A stretch of DNA of 64,000 bases from assembly GCF_000196015.1 (NCBI RefSeq), contig NC_007974.2, forward strand, positions 1,054,001-1,118,000, in the 5' to 3' direction. Positions 17,617-27,105 of this stretch are shown in pieces (the first letter of the stretch is position 1; the number at the start of each line of letters is the position of its first letter). Under the pieces are notes generated by a model that was given only the letters and a program-made list of their open reading frames with translations, did not search any database and had not been told where the DNA came from. Origin of the DNA: Cupriavidus metallidurans CH34. GTDB lineage: Bacteria > Pseudomonadota > Gammaproteobacteria > Burkholderiales > Burkholderiaceae. Position numbers and translations under genes: made by a program.

Positions 17617-18177
17617 TTGCACGGTCAGCGCATCGGTTACGTCCGCGTCAGCAGCTTCGACCAGAACCCAGAACGGCAGCTCGAACAGATCCAGGTGGAT
17701 AAAGTGTTCACCGACAAGGCGTCGGGCAAGGACACACGGCGGCCCGAACTGGAACGGCTGCTCGCCTTCGTGCGCGAAGGCGACACGGTCGTGGTGCACA
17801 GCATGGATCGTCTGGCGCGCAACCTCGACGACCTGCGCCGCCTGGTGCAGGGCCTCACCCAGCGCGGCGTACGCATCGAGTTCCTTAAGGAGCATTTGAC
17901 CTTCACCGGCGAGGACTCGCCGATGGCGAACCTGATGCTGTCGGTAATGGGCGCGTTCGCCGAGTTCGAACGCGCCTTGATCCGCGAGCGGCAGCGCGAG
18001 GGCATCGCGCTCGCCAAGCAGCGCGGGGCCTACCGTGGCAGGAAGAAATCCCTGTCGTCTGAGCGTATTGCCGAACTGCGCCAACGTGTCGAGGCTGGCG
18101 AGCAAAAGACCAAGCTGGCTCGTGAATTCGGAATCAGTCGCGAAACCCTGTATCAATACTTGAGAACGGATCAGTAA
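17617..18177 (+). CDS. tnpR: Tn3-family resolvase TnpR (serine recombinase)
   Basis: 186 residues, starting at TTG with a strong ribosome site (CAGGAGGA at 17605-17612). The catalytic N-terminal domain begins [18 protein letters not shown], with the nucleophilic Ser12, and includes [14 protein letters not shown] and the E-helix region [31 protein letters not shown]. The C-terminal helix-turn-helix is [20 protein letters not shown]. It resolves cointegrates at res and usually represses its own promoter. Its stop is three bases before tnpA, so the two are co-transcribed. Confidence 0.95.
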   Translation: MHGQRIGYVRVSSFDQNPERQLEQIQVDKVFTDKASGKDTRRPELERLLAFVREGDTVVVHSMDRLARNLDDLRRLVQGLTQRGVRIEFLKEHLTFTGEDSPMANLMLSVMGAFAEFERALIRERQREGIALAKQRGAYRGRKKSLSSERIAELRQRVEAGEQKTKLAREFGISRETLYQYLRTDQ

Positions 18178-18179
18178 AT

Positions 18180-21146
18180 ATGCCACGTCGTTCAATCCTG
18201 TCCGCCGCCGAGCGCGAAAGCCTGCTGGCGTTGCCGGACACCAAGGATGAGTTGATCCGTCACTACACGTTCAGCGAAACCGACCTCTCCATCATCCGGC
18301 AGCGGCGCGGCCCGGCCAACCGGCTGGGCTTCGCCGTGCAGCTCTGTTACCTGCGCTTTCCTGGTGTCATCCTGGGCGTCGATGAGCCGCCGTTTCCGCC
18401 CTTGTTGAAACTGGTCGCCGACCAGCTCAAGGTCAGCGTCGAAAGCTGGGACGAATACGGGCAGCGGGAGCAGACCCGGCGCGAGCACCTGGTCGAACTG
18501 CAAACGGTGTTCGGCTTCCAGCCCTTTACCATGGGCCACTACCGGCAGGCCGTCCAGTTGCTGACCGAGATGGCCTTGCAGACCGACAAGGGCATCGTGC
18601 TGGCCAGCACCTTGATCGAGCACCTGCGGCAGCAGTCGGTCATTCTGCCTGCCCTCAACGCCGTCGAGCGGGCGAGCGCCGAAGCAATCACCCGCGCCAA
18701 CCGGCGCATCTACGATGCCTTGGCCGAACCGCTGTCGGACGCGCATCGCCGCCGCCTCGACGATCTGCTCAAGCGTCGGGACAACGGCAAAACGACCTGG
18801 CTGGCCTGGCTGCGCCAATCGCCCGTCAAACCGAATTCGCGGCACATGCTGGAACACATCGAACGCCTCAAAGCGTGGCAGGCGCTCGACCTGCCTTCTG
18901 GCATCGAGCGGTCGGTGCACCAGAACCGCCTGCTCAAGATCGCCCGTGAGGGTGGCCAGATGACGCCCGCCGACCTGGCCAAGTTCGAGGCGCAGCGACG
19001 CTATGCCACCCTGGTGGCGCTTGCCATCGAGGGCATGGCCACCGTCACCGACGAAATCATCGACCTGCACGACCGCATCCTGGGCAAGCTGTTCAACGCC
19101 GCCAAGAACAAGCATCAGCAGCAATTCCAGGCGTCCGGCAAGGCGATCAACGCCAAGGTGCGGCTGTTCGGCCGCATCGGCCAGGCGCTGATCGAGGCCA
19201 AGCAGGCGGGCCGCGATCCGTTCGCCGCCATCGAGGCCGTCATGTCCTGGGATGCCTTCGCCGAGAGCGTCACCGAAGCGCAGAAGCTTGCGCAGCCCGA
19301 GGACTTCGATTTCCTGCACCGCATCGGCGAAAGCTACGCCACGCTGCGCCGCTACGCGCCGGAATTCCTTGCCGTGCTCAAGCTGCGGGCCGCTCCCGCC
19401 GCGAAGGACGTGCTCGACGCCATCGAGGTGCTGCGCGGCATGAACAGCGACAACGCCCGCAAGGTGCCCGCCGACGCGCCGACCGAGTTCATCAAGCCGC
19501 GCTGGCAGAAGCTGGTCATGACCGACACCGGCATCGACCGGCGCTACTACGAACTGTGCGCGCTGTCGGAGATGAAGAACGCGTTGCGTTCCGGCGACAT
19601 CTGGGTGCAGGGGTCGCGCCAGTTCAAGGACTTCGAGGACTACCTGGTGCCGCCCGCGAAATTCGCCAGCCTCAAGCAGGCCAGCGAATTGCCGCTGGCC
19701 GTGGCCACCGACTGCAACCGGTACCTGAACGACCGGCTGACGCTGCTGGAAACACAGCTTGCCACCGTCAACCGTATGGCGACGGCCAACGAGCTGCCGG
19801 ACGCCATCATCACCGAGTCAGGCTTGAAGATCACGCCGCTCGACGCGGCGGTACCCGACACCGCCCAAGCGCTGATCGACCAGACGGCAATGATCCTGCC
19901 GCACGTCAAGATCACCGAACTGCTGCTGGAGGTGGACGAATGGACGGGCTTCACTCGGCATTTCGCGCATCTGAAATCGGGCGACCCGGCCAAAGACAAG
20001 AACCTGTTGCTGACCACGATCCTCGCCGACGCGATCAACCTGGGCCTGACCAAGATGGCGGAGTCTTGCCCCGGCACGACCTACGCCAAGCTGGCTTGGC
20101 TGCAAGCCTGGCACATCCGCGACGAAACCTACGGGGCGGCGCTGGCCGATCTGGTCAACGCACAGTTCCGCCATCCCTTCGCCGAGCACTGGGGCGACGG
20201 CACCACCTCATCGTCGGACGGCCAGAACTTCCGCACCGGCAGCAAGGCCGAGAGCACCGGCCACATCAACCCGAAATACGGGAGCAGCCCAGGGCGGACG
20301 TTCTACACCCACATTTCTGACCAGTACGCGCCATTTCACACCAAGGTCGTGAACGTCGGCGTGCGCGATTCGACCTACGTGCTCGACGGCCTGCTGTACC
20401 ACGAGTCCGACTTGCGGATCGAGGAGCATTACACCGACACGGCGGGCTTCACCGATCACGTCTTCGCCCTGATGCACCTCCTGGGCTTCCGCTTCGCGCC
20501 GCGCATCCGCGACCTGGGCGACACCAAGCTCTACATCCCGAAGGGCGACGCCGCCTATGACGCGCTGAAACCCATGATCGGCGGCACGCTCAACATCAAG
20601 CACGTCCGCGCCCATTGGGACGAAATCCTGCGGCTGGCCACCTCGATCAAGCAGGGCACGGTGACGGCCTCCCTGATGCTCCGAAAGCTCGGCAGCTACC
20701 CACGCCAGAACGGCCTGGCCGTGGCGCTCCGCGAGCTGGGCCGCATCGAGCGCACGCTGTTCATCCTGGACTGGCTGCAAAGCGTGGAACTGCGCCGCCG
20801 CGTGCATGCCGGCCTGAACAAGGGCGAGGCGCGCAATGCGCTGGCCAGGGCAGTGTTTTTCAACCGCCTGGGTGAAATCCGCGACCGCAGTTTCGAGCAG
20901 CAGCGCTACCGGGCTAGCGGCCTCAATCTGGTAACGGCTGCCGTCGTGTTGTGGAACACGGTCTATCTGGAACGGGCTGCGCACGCGCTGCGTGGCAACG
21001 GCCATGCCGTTGATGACGCGCTGTTGCAGTACCTGTCGCCGCTCGGTTGGGAGCACATCAACCTCACCGGCGATTACCTCTGGCGCAGCAGCGCCAAGAT
21101 CGGCGCGGGCAAGTTCAGGCCGCTACGACCGCTGCAACCGGCTTAG
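18180..21146 (+). CDS. tnpA: Tn3-family transposase TnpA
   Basis: 988 residues, the usual length for Tn3-family transposases. It starts [20 protein letters not shown] and has the characteristic N-terminal DNA-binding DUF4158-like region ([32 protein letters not shown]), a long helical middle, and the C-terminal DDE_Tnp_Tn3 catalytic domain with [10 protein letters not shown] and [26 protein letters not shown]. The C-terminus ends inside the right terminal repeat region. It carries out replicative cut-and-copy transposition with the 38-bp ends. No frameshift or internal stop is seen. Confidence 0.95.
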   Translation: MPRRSILSAAERESLLALPDTKDELIRHYTFSETDLSIIRQRRGPANRLGFAVQLCYLRFPGVILGVDEPPFPPLLKLVADQLKVSVESWDEYGQREQTRREHLVELQTVFGFQPFTMGHYRQAVQLLTEMALQTDKGIVLASTLIEHLRQQSVILPALNAVERASAEAITRANRRIYDALAEPLSDAHRRRLDDLLKRRDNGKTTWLAWLRQSPVKPNSRHMLEHIERLKAWQALDLPSGIERSVHQNRLLKIAREGGQMTPADLAKFEAQRRYATLVALAIEGMATVTDEIIDLHDRILGKLFNAAKNKHQQQFQASGKAINAKVRLFGRIGQALIEAKQAGRDPFAAIEAVMSWDAFAESVTEAQKLAQPEDFDFLHRIGESYATLRRYAPEFLAVLKLRAAPAAKDVLDAIEVLRGMNSDNARKVPADAPTEFIKPRWQKLVMTDTGIDRRYYELCALSEMKNALRSGDIWVQGSRQFKDFEDYLVPPAKFASLKQASELPLAVATDCNRYLNDRLTLLETQLATVNRMATANELPDAIITESGLKITPLDAAVPDTAQALIDQTAMILPHVKITELLLEVDEWTGFTRHFAHLKSGDPAKDKNLLLTTILADAINLGLTKMAESCPGTTYAKLAWLQAWHIRDETYGAALADLVNAQFRHPFAEHWGDGTTSSSDGQNFRTGSKAESTGHINPKYGSSPGRTFYTHISDQYAPFHTKVVNVGVRDSTYVLDGLLYHESDLRIEEHYTDTAGFTDHVFALMHLLGFRFAPRIRDLGDTKLYIPKGDAAYDALKPMIGGTLNIKHVRAHWDEILRLATSIKQGTVTASLMLRKLGSYPRQNGLAVALRELGRIERTLFILDWLQSVELRRRVHAGLNKGEARNALARAVFFNRLGEIRDRSFEQQRYRASGLNLVTAAVVLWNTVYLERAAHALRGNGHAVDDALLQYLSPLGWEHINLTGDYLWRSSAKIGAGKFRPLRPLQPA

Positions 21147-21179
21147 CGTGCTTTATTTTCCGTTTTCTGAGGCGACCCC
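21142..21179 (-). repeat. Tn3-family terminal inverted repeat, right
   Basis: Reverse complement of the left end with one mismatch in 38 bp. The tnpA stop codon lies at its inner edge. The bases immediately outside are AAGTT. Confidence 0.95.
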
Positions 21180-22361
21180 AAGTTGGCCGCCGTGTCGGCA
21201 GTCCCTGGCGTAGTGACCTATTCACGCAGTGTCCTGGCAGCCGGGGAGGCCATCGAGCTCGGGTGTCCCGTGCCGATGTCCGGCGCGTTTGCGGCGAACG
21301 GGAAGTTCGCGGATCTCGGCATGAAACTGGCCGTGGAGCAATATGGCAAGGTCCTGGGACGACCGTTGCAGTACAGCGTCCTCGATACCGAGGGCAAGCC
21401 AGCCACGGCGGTCAGAAAGGTGCAGGAGTTGGCGCAGCAGAAAGCCGCCCGCTACTTTGCCGGCGGCATCCTGTCCTCGGAGTCGCTTGCCATGGGCAAG
21501 GAAGCGGAGAAGCTTGGCGGCGTGTTCGTGACGACCGCTGGCGCCGACGAAATCACCGGCAAGGACTGCAACCGGGCCACGTTCCGCTGGTCCGTTCCCA
21601 CCTATGGCGCGATCGAGCGCACGGTGCGACCGCTGATCGAAGCGATGCCGAAGGCCAAGCGCTGGTACACGATCACCCCCCAGTATGTGTTTGGCGACGG
21701 ACTGCTTTCCGCAGCCAAGGCCATCTTCAAGGAAAAGGGCATCGAGCACGTCGGCAACAGCTATCACGCGCTAACGGAGAAGGAATTCAGCGGCTACCTC
21801 ACCAACGCGATGGCCGCCAAGCCGGATGTGTTGCTGATCCTGAACTTCGGCTCGCAGTCGTCGGACACCCTCCGGCAGGCCGTGAGCTTCGGCATGAAGA
21901 AGAACTGCACCATCCTCGTCGCCTGGGCGTCGGGTCTGGAACAGTTCGAATCGCTCGGCGCCGACCTCTGCGAAGGCGTCTACTTCGGCGCGCAGTACTG
22001 GCACGGCGTGGACACACCCCTGAACCGCGATCTGGTCAAGCGCGCCAATGAGAAGTTCAAGGCGAATCCGAACTACAGCCTTGCCGGCTCGTATATCTGC
22101 ACGAAGATCCTGGTGGACGGCATGATCAAGGCAGGCTCGGCCGACCCGAAGGCCGTGGTGGCCGCGCTGGAAGGTCTGAAGTACGAGGGCCTGACGGGTC
22201 CCGAAGAGATCCGGGCCGGCGACCATCAGGTACTCAAGAACTACTATCTGCTGAAGGGCAAAGCCAAGTCCAAGATGAAGGACAAGGATGACTTTGCCGA
22301 GATCGTGAGCGTCGGCAAGGCATTCCTGCCGCTCGATCAGACGCAGTGCAAGATGGCATAA
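21180..22361 (+). pseudogene. branched-chain amino-acid-type ABC transporter substrate-binding protein, 5' end removed by the transposon
   Basis: Reading from the transposon junction, the frame is K-L-A-A-V-S-A-V-P-G-V-V, the hydrophobic core of a twin-arginine (Tat) signal whose R-R-x-F-L segment must have lain just upstream. The mature domain follows intact: IELGCPVPMSGAFAANGKFADLGMKLAVEQYG, a periplasmic type-I LivK/AmiC-like two-lobe fold to the C-terminus (KAFLPLDQTQCKMA). Only about 10-15 residues and the native start and promoter are lost. A stop codon lies in frame at 21168 inside the transposon. TTG at 21183 or GTG at 21192 could start translation, but the product would lack the Tat motif. 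The four downstream transport genes are intact. Confidence 0.85.
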
Positions 22362-22372
22362 GCCGGGCGAAG

Positions 22373-22393
22373 CCGCGGTCGTTCTGACCGCGG
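22373..22393 (+). terminator. GC-rich hairpin between the binding-protein and permease genes
   Basis: CCGCGGTC and GACCGCGG form an 8-bp stem over a five-base loop, 12 bases after the binding-protein stop; a second, imperfect GC-rich hairpin follows around 22420-22439. Neither has a U-tract. Such intergenic hairpins commonly protect upstream binding-protein mRNA or attenuate permease expression in ABC operons. Confidence 0.45.
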
Positions 22394-22465
22394 ACATCTC
22401 AAGTCATATTCGATGCACCGGACCGCGCCGCCGCGGTCTGGCGGTCTCCCTCATTCGCACGGTTT

Positions 22466-23323
22466 ATGAACGTCTATCTGTTGCAGGTCATCAATGGCGT
22501 TGGCATCGGGATGCTCTACTTCCTGCTGGCAGTAGGCTTGTCGATCGTCTTCGGTCTCTTGCGTTTCGTGAATTTCGCCCACGGCGCGTTCTACGCGCTT
22601 GGCGCCTACCTGTGCTTCCAGGCGCTCCAGTTCGGCCTGGACTTCTGGGCGGCGCTCATCCTGGCGCCCATCATCATCGGCGCGCTGGCATGGCTCACGG
22701 AAAAGGTGATGCTTCGCTATGTCTACGCGCAGCCGCACGAATTCCACATCCTCATCACGGTCGGCCTGGCCCTGGCGGTCCAGGAACTCATCATTGTCGG
22801 GTGGGGCCCGCTAGGCGTCGACGTACCGCCTCCCGATGTGCTGCAAGGCGTGGTGATGTGGGGCGATTTCGTCTATCCGAAATACCGTCTCTTCGTGATC
22901 GGCTTCACGGCCCTCCTTGCCGTTGCGCTCTGGTGGCTGCTCGAAGGCACCCGCATCGGCAGTGCCGTTCGCGCTGGCAGTGAATCCACGGAAATGGTCT
23001 CGCTGCTTGGCATCAATGTTTTCCGACTGTTCAGCCTGATGTTCGCGCTCGGCGCGGGGACTGCCGCCATCGCGGGCGTCCTGGCCGCGCCAATCCGGGG
23101 TGCCGAGCCGTTCATGGGCGTGGAAGCCCTGGGGGTGGCCTTTATCGTGGTCGTGATCGGCGGCATGGGCAGCTTCACCGGCGCCCTGGTGGGTGGCCTG
23201 CTTGTTGGCATTGTGCAAAGCCTGATGAGCACGCTCTGGCCGGAAGGTGCCCGGCTGATGATCTATGTGGCCATGGCCGCGGTGCTGTTGCTGCGTCCGC
23301 ACGGCCTGCTTGGGAGGGGATGA
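22466..23323 (+). CDS. livH: branched-chain amino-acid ABC transporter permease, LivH type
   Basis: 285 residues, all-membrane, with about eight hydrophobic segments. It begins MNVYLLQVINGVGIGMLYFLLAVGLSIVFGLLRFVNFAHG, the LivH signature, and contains the EAA-like cytoplasmic loop around GLLGINVFRLFSLMFALGAG. With LivM it forms the channel for amino acids or other small amides. Its stop overlaps the livM start by four bases (ATGA), so translation is coupled. Confidence 0.93.
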   Translation: MNVYLLQVINGVGIGMLYFLLAVGLSIVFGLLRFVNFAHGAFYALGAYLCFQALQFGLDFWAALILAPIIIGALAWLTEKVMLRYVYAQPHEFHILITVGLALAVQELIIVGWGPLGVDVPPPDVLQGVVMWGDFVYPKYRLFVIGFTALLAVALWWLLEGTRIGSAVRAGSESTEMVSLLGINVFRLFSLMFALGAGTAAIAGVLAAPIRGAEPFMGVEALGVAFIVVVIGGMGSFTGALVGGLLVGIVQSLMSTLWPEGARLMIYVAMAAVLLLRPHGLLGRG

Positions 23324-24321
23324 TGGCGTCAAGCAGACAATGGTTGTTTCGCTACCGCTACTGGTGGCTAGCGCTGGGCGTCACGCTGCTGCTCCCGTTG
23401 ACGATGCGTTCGGGCACGCTGGCGACCGAAGTCCTGATCTATGGCATGGCTGCCATGGCCTGCAATCTTCTGCTCGGGTATACGGGTCTGCTGTCGTTCG
23501 GCCAGGGGATCTTCTTTGGATTGGGAAGCTATGCGGTTGGCCTGGCGCTGACACGTGCCGGCGGCCTGCCGATGCCCGTGGCCCTGCTGGGTGCCGTGGT
23601 GATCGGCGCGGCGACCGCAGCCCTGGTAGGGTGGTTCTCCATCCGTCAACGCGGCACGTATTTCGTGATGCTGACGCTGGCGTTCGCGCAGATGTTCTAC
23701 TTCCTCGCCTACACGGCGCCCGGCATCACCGGCGGTGACAACGGCTTGCTCGACATCCCACGCCCCCCGATTTCCATCGGCGGGCATGCCCTGATCGATC
23801 TGACGTCGTCGTGGGGATTCTACGGATTCGTGGCGGTGCTGTTCCTGATCGTCTTCGCACTCGTTCTGCGCGTCACGGAATCCGTCCTCGGCCGCACGCT
23901 GCTGGCCATTCGCGACAACGAGGAACGGGCGCTTGCCGTCGGCTACAACACCCGGGCCTTCAAACTGCTGGCATTCGTGATCTCCGGTGCCGTGACGGGG
24001 CTTGCCGGCGCCTTGCACGCCATGCTGACAGGTATCGCGCCGCTGGCGAACATCGACTACCACGCGAGCGAAATGATCCTGATCATGACGGTGATCGGCG
24101 GCACCAGCAATATCTTCGCCTCGGTGCTCGGCGCGGCGTTCTACGTCCTGCTGGCGGACTGGCTGTCCACACTCTGGCCGCGCTGGCTCATGCTTCTGGG
24201 CTTCCTGCTTATCGCGGTCAGCCTGTTCATGCAGCGCGGATTGTGGGGCCTGGGATCGACCATCGCGGCACGCCTGCGAGGTGTGACGGGCGCCGCATCC
24301 ACCCAGGAGGAGCGCGCATGA
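23320..24321 (+). CDS. livM: branched-chain amino-acid ABC transporter permease, LivM type
   Basis: 333 residues with about nine hydrophobic segments. LivM hallmarks are NLLLGYTGLLSFGQGIFFGLGSYAV near the N-terminus and the cytoplasmic loop LLAIRDNEERALAVGYNTRAFKLLAFVISGAVTGLAGAL, which contacts the ATPases. It is the second permease subunit of the operon. The start overlaps the livH stop and the stop overlaps the livG start, each by four bases. Confidence 0.93.
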   Translation: MMASSRQWLFRYRYWWLALGVTLLLPLTMRSGTLATEVLIYGMAAMACNLLLGYTGLLSFGQGIFFGLGSYAVGLALTRAGGLPMPVALLGAVVIGAATAALVGWFSIRQRGTYFVMLTLAFAQMFYFLAYTAPGITGGDNGLLDIPRPPISIGGHALIDLTSSWGFYGFVAVLFLIVFALVLRVTESVLGRTLLAIRDNEERALAVGYNTRAFKLLAFVISGAVTGLAGALHAMLTGIAPLANIDYHASEMILIMTVIGGTSNIFASVLGAAFYVLLADWLSTLWPRWLMLLGFLLIAVSLFMQRGLWGLGSTIAARLRGVTGAASTQEERA

Positions 24322-25085
24322 GCACGCCGATTCTTGAAGCCACAGGCATCGTCAAGCAATACGGGAAGTTCATGGCGCTGGGCGGGGTCGACCTGCGGGT
24401 GATGCCCGGGACCGTTCATTCCGTCATCGGCCCCAATGGCGCGGGCAAGACAACCCTGTTCCATATGCTGACCGGCACGCGGCCAGTCAGCGCGGGGCGA
24501 ATCGTGTTCGAGGGCAAGGATGTCACGGCGGAGGCCGACTATCAGCGGGTCCAGCGCGGCATCGCCCGGTCCTTTCAGGTAACCAGCCTGTTCCCCAACC
24601 TGTCCGTCCGCGAGAACCTGCGGCTGGCGGCGCTTGGCACCTCGCCCCGCAAGGCGATGAATGGATGGCGTCTGCCGGCCGGCGACCTCGCCTGCGCCGA
24701 GGTTGTCGACCATGTGCTGGAGCGGCTTGAACTCACTCATGTGTCGGGCTCCGCTGCCGGCGTGCTCTCGCACGGCCAGCAACGGCGGCTGGAGGTCGGC
24801 ATGGCGCTGGCGGCACGTCCCCGCGCCGTGTTCCTCGACGAGCCGACCTCCGGCATGGGCGTGGACGATCTGGGCGCGATGAAGCGGTTGATACGTGGAT
24901 TGGTCCAGGACCATACCGTCGTGCTGATCGAACACAACATGGACATCGTGATGGATATCTCGGACACCATCACCGTGATGCAGCAGGGCAAGGTGCTGAT
25001 GGAGGGCGCGCCAGCCGACGTGCGTAGCGACCCCCGAGTCCGGGCGGCCTACCTTGGCAACATGATCACCGGAGGCAAGGGATGA
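24318..25085 (+). CDS. livG: branched-chain amino-acid ABC transporter ATP-binding protein, LivG type
   Basis: 255 residues from MSTPILEATGIVKQYG; AGGAGG lies just upstream. Walker A is GPNGAGKTT, the Q-loop is around RSFQVTSLFPNLSVREN, the signature is LSHGQQRRLEVGMALA and Walker B is AVFLDEP followed by the H-loop in LIEHNMD. The long insertion typical of LivG (before the signature) is present. It powers the transporter from the cytoplasmic face together with LivF. Confidence 0.93.
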   Translation: MSTPILEATGIVKQYGKFMALGGVDLRVMPGTVHSVIGPNGAGKTTLFHMLTGTRPVSAGRIVFEGKDVTAEADYQRVQRGIARSFQVTSLFPNLSVRENLRLAALGTSPRKAMNGWRLPAGDLACAEVVDHVLERLELTHVSGSAAGVLSHGQQRRLEVGMALAARPRAVFLDEPTSGMGVDDLGAMKRLIRGLVQDHTVVLIEHNMDIVMDISDTITVMQQGKVLMEGAPADVRSDPRVRAAYLGNMITGGKG

Positions 25086-25786
25086 TGCTCGACGTACAGG
25101 ATATTCATGGCTACTACGGCAAGAGCCATGTACTGCAAGGCGTCTCCCTTGCCATTGGCGACGGAGAACTGGTCACGCTACTGGGCCGCAACGGCGCCGG
25201 CAAATCGACAACCTTGAAGGCAATTGCCGGCATCGTGCCCCCACGCGGCGGGCGTGTGCTGTTTCATGGCAAGGACATTGCGGGAATGGCCCCGCACCGG
25301 ATCGCGCGCGAAGGCCTGTGCTTCGTACCGGAGCACCGGGGCATCTTCAAGCTGCTGACCGTCGAGGAGAACCTGAAGCTGGCGGCAAGGAAGGCGTCGC
25401 CATGGCAGCTTGAGGATGTCTACCGGATTTTCCCGCGTCTTCGCGAGCGGCGCCGCAATGGTGGCGCGCAGCTTTCCGGGGGCGAGCAGCAGATGCTCGC
25501 GATCGGCCGGGCCCTGATGAATCATCCGCGCCTGCTCATGCTCGACGAGCCCGTGGAGGGTCTGGCCCCGGTTATCGTCGAAGAGATCGTCGCACAGCTC
25601 AAGGTCATCAAGGCCGCGGGCGTCCCCATTCTTCTGGTGGAGCAGAACCTTGAGGTCTGCATGCAGCTTGCTGACAGGCATGTGGTGATCGAGCAGGGAA
25701 GGGTGGTCTACACCGGCGGCAACGAGGAGTTCCGCCGCAACGACGCGGTCAAGGACAAGTACCTCGGCGTCGGCCTTACCGTCTGA
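25082..25786 (+). CDS. livF: branched-chain amino-acid ABC transporter ATP-binding protein, LivF type
   Basis: 234 residues from MMLDVQDIHGYYGKSHVLQGVSL. Walker A is GRNGAGKST, followed by LivF-typical CFVPEHRGIFKLLTVEENL, signature LSGGEQQMLAIGRAL, Walker B LLMLDEPVEGLAP and H-loop in LLVEQNLE. Its ATG overlaps the livG stop. It is the fourth intact transport gene; the following hydrolase gene starts 23 bases downstream, so it is likely in the same transcript. Confidence 0.94.
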   Translation: MMLDVQDIHGYYGKSHVLQGVSLAIGDGELVTLLGRNGAGKSTTLKAIAGIVPPRGGRVLFHGKDIAGMAPHRIAREGLCFVPEHRGIFKLLTVEENLKLAARKASPWQLEDVYRIFPRLRERRRNGGAQLSGGEQQMLAIGRALMNHPRLLMLDEPVEGLAPVIVEEIVAQLKVIKAAGVPILLVEQNLEVCMQLADRHVVIEQGRVVYTGGNEEFRRNDAVKDKYLGVGLTV

Positions 25787-25809
25787 TCCGCCATCGCACT
25801 GGAGAAAGC

Positions 25810-27072
25810 ATGAGCAACACGCAAGCATCTGCCGGCATCGGACATGATGTGCGCATCAACGGCTCCCGCCTGTGGGACACGCTGATGCGCCTTGCCGAGA
25901 TTGGCGCGACCCCCAAAGGGGGCGTCTGCCGTCTTGCATTGACTGATCTGGACCGCCAGGGCAGGGATTTCTTCGTGAAGGAGGCCGAAGCGGCCGGCTG
26001 CACGATCCGCGTCGACGCCATCGGCAATATCTTTGCGCGCAGGCGTGGCCGCAACGACAGCCTGCCGGCCGTCATGACCGGAAGCCACATCGACACCCAG
26101 CCGACAGGCGGCAAGTTCGACGGGAACTACGGCGTGTTCGCCGGCATCGAGGTCCTCAGGACGCTCAACGACCGCGACATTGTCACGGAGGCCCCGCTCG
26201 AAGTGGCAGTCTGGACGAATGAAGAGGGATCTCGGTTCGTGCCCGTGATGATGGGATCTGGCGCGTTCATCGGAGAATTCGTCCTCAAGGACTTGCTGGT
26301 GCAGACCGACCGCGAGGGCATCTCCGTCAAGGATGCCCTGGAGGCCATTAGCTATGCGGGCTCGGCACCGATTGGCGAACCCCGGCCCGGCGCGTACTTC
26401 GAGGCTCATATCGAACAGGGGCCGGTGCTGGAGGCACACGACACCGTGATCGGCGTCGTGACTGGCGCACTGGGGCAGCGCTGGTACGACGTCACCATCA
26501 CGGGCATGGAAGCCCACGCGGGACCGACGCCGATGGCGCTACGCAAGGACGCGCTGCTTGCCGCTTCGGAGTTGGTCGGCATCGTCAACCGTATCGCGCT
26601 GGACCATCCGCCGCACGGGCGCGGTACCGTAGGCTGCCTGACGGTCCATCCCGACTCCCGCAACGTGATTCCCGGACGCGTCAACATGACCGTCGATCTT
26701 CGCGCATCGGACGACGATCTATTGACCTCGATGCACGACACGTTCCTGGCCCAGACACGCGAACTGGCGGTACGTAACGGTGTCTCGATCGATGTCAAGC
26801 AGGTTGTCTACTTCCCGCCGCAGCCATTCGACGAGCGGCTGATCCGCGCCATTCGCGCGGGCGCCGGACGGATCGGCCATTCGGAGATGGACGTCATCAG
26901 CGGCGCTGGCCACGACGCCGTCTATCTCGCGCGCGTGGCCCCGACCGCTATGATTTTTGTGCCTTGCAAGGACGGCATCAGCCACAACGAGATCGAGGAT
27001 GCGAAACCAGAGCATCTGGAGGCGGGGGCCAACGTGCTGCTTCATGCCATGCTCGATGCGGCCAATCGGTAA
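25810..27072 (+). CDS. Zn-dependent amidase of the hydantoinase/carbamoylase family (M20 type)
   Basis: 420 residues from MSNTQASAGIGHDVRINGSRLWDTLMRLAEIG. Metal-binding motifs are visible: GSHIDTQPTGGKFDGNYGVFAGIE (His and Asp ligands), then WTNEEGSRFVPVMMGSGAF (Glu pair), HIEQGPVLE (His), and near the C-terminus SGAGHDA and KDGISHNEIE (His). The dimerisation lid is from about 210 to 330. Relatives hydrolyse N-carbamoyl-L-amino acids, beta-ureidopropionate or allantoate in the cytoplasm. Its location right after livHMGF and before an M81 peptidase-like gene suggests that the transporter brings in an amide or ureido compound that this enzyme opens. Exact substrate unknown. Confidence 0.9.
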   Translation: MSNTQASAGIGHDVRINGSRLWDTLMRLAEIGATPKGGVCRLALTDLDRQGRDFFVKEAEAAGCTIRVDAIGNIFARRRGRNDSLPAVMTGSHIDTQPTGGKFDGNYGVFAGIEVLRTLNDRDIVTEAPLEVAVWTNEEGSRFVPVMMGSGAFIGEFVLKDLLVQTDREGISVKDALEAISYAGSAPIGEPRPGAYFEAHIEQGPVLEAHDTVIGVVTGALGQRWYDVTITGMEAHAGPTPMALRKDALLAASELVGIVNRIALDHPPHGRGTVGCLTVHPDSRNVIPGRVNMTVDLRASDDDLLTSMHDTFLAQTRELAVRNGVSIDVKQVVYFPPQPFDERLIRAIRAGAGRIGHSEMDVISGAGHDAVYLARVAPTAMIFVPCKDGISHNEIEDAKPEHLEAGANVLLHAMLDAANR

Positions 27073-27105
27073 TCGTCGACGTCATTCCGATCATTCAGGA
27101 CACCC

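Larger units (their letters stand above)
14419..21179. mobile_element. complete Tn3-family transposon carrying dksA-usp-sulP cargo
   Basis: 6761 bp bounded by 38-bp inverted repeats that start GGGGTCGCCTCAGAAAACGG and differ at one position. It holds tnpR and tnpA on the right (rightward) and a leftward cargo operon of a SulP transporter, a tandem universal stress protein and a DksA/TraR-like protein, with a res region between. The left end lies in czcB and the right end in the signal-peptide region of a branched-chain ABC binding protein. Five-base flanks are AACTT on the left and AAGTT on the right: not a direct duplication but reverse complements of each other. All transposition genes look intact. 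Confidence 0.95.

Noticed and set aside
18192..19319. Long leftward open frame of 375 codons inside tnpA
   Set aside because: It lies antisense to a strongly conserved transposase and has no ribosome site or family resemblance; high GC makes such shadows common.
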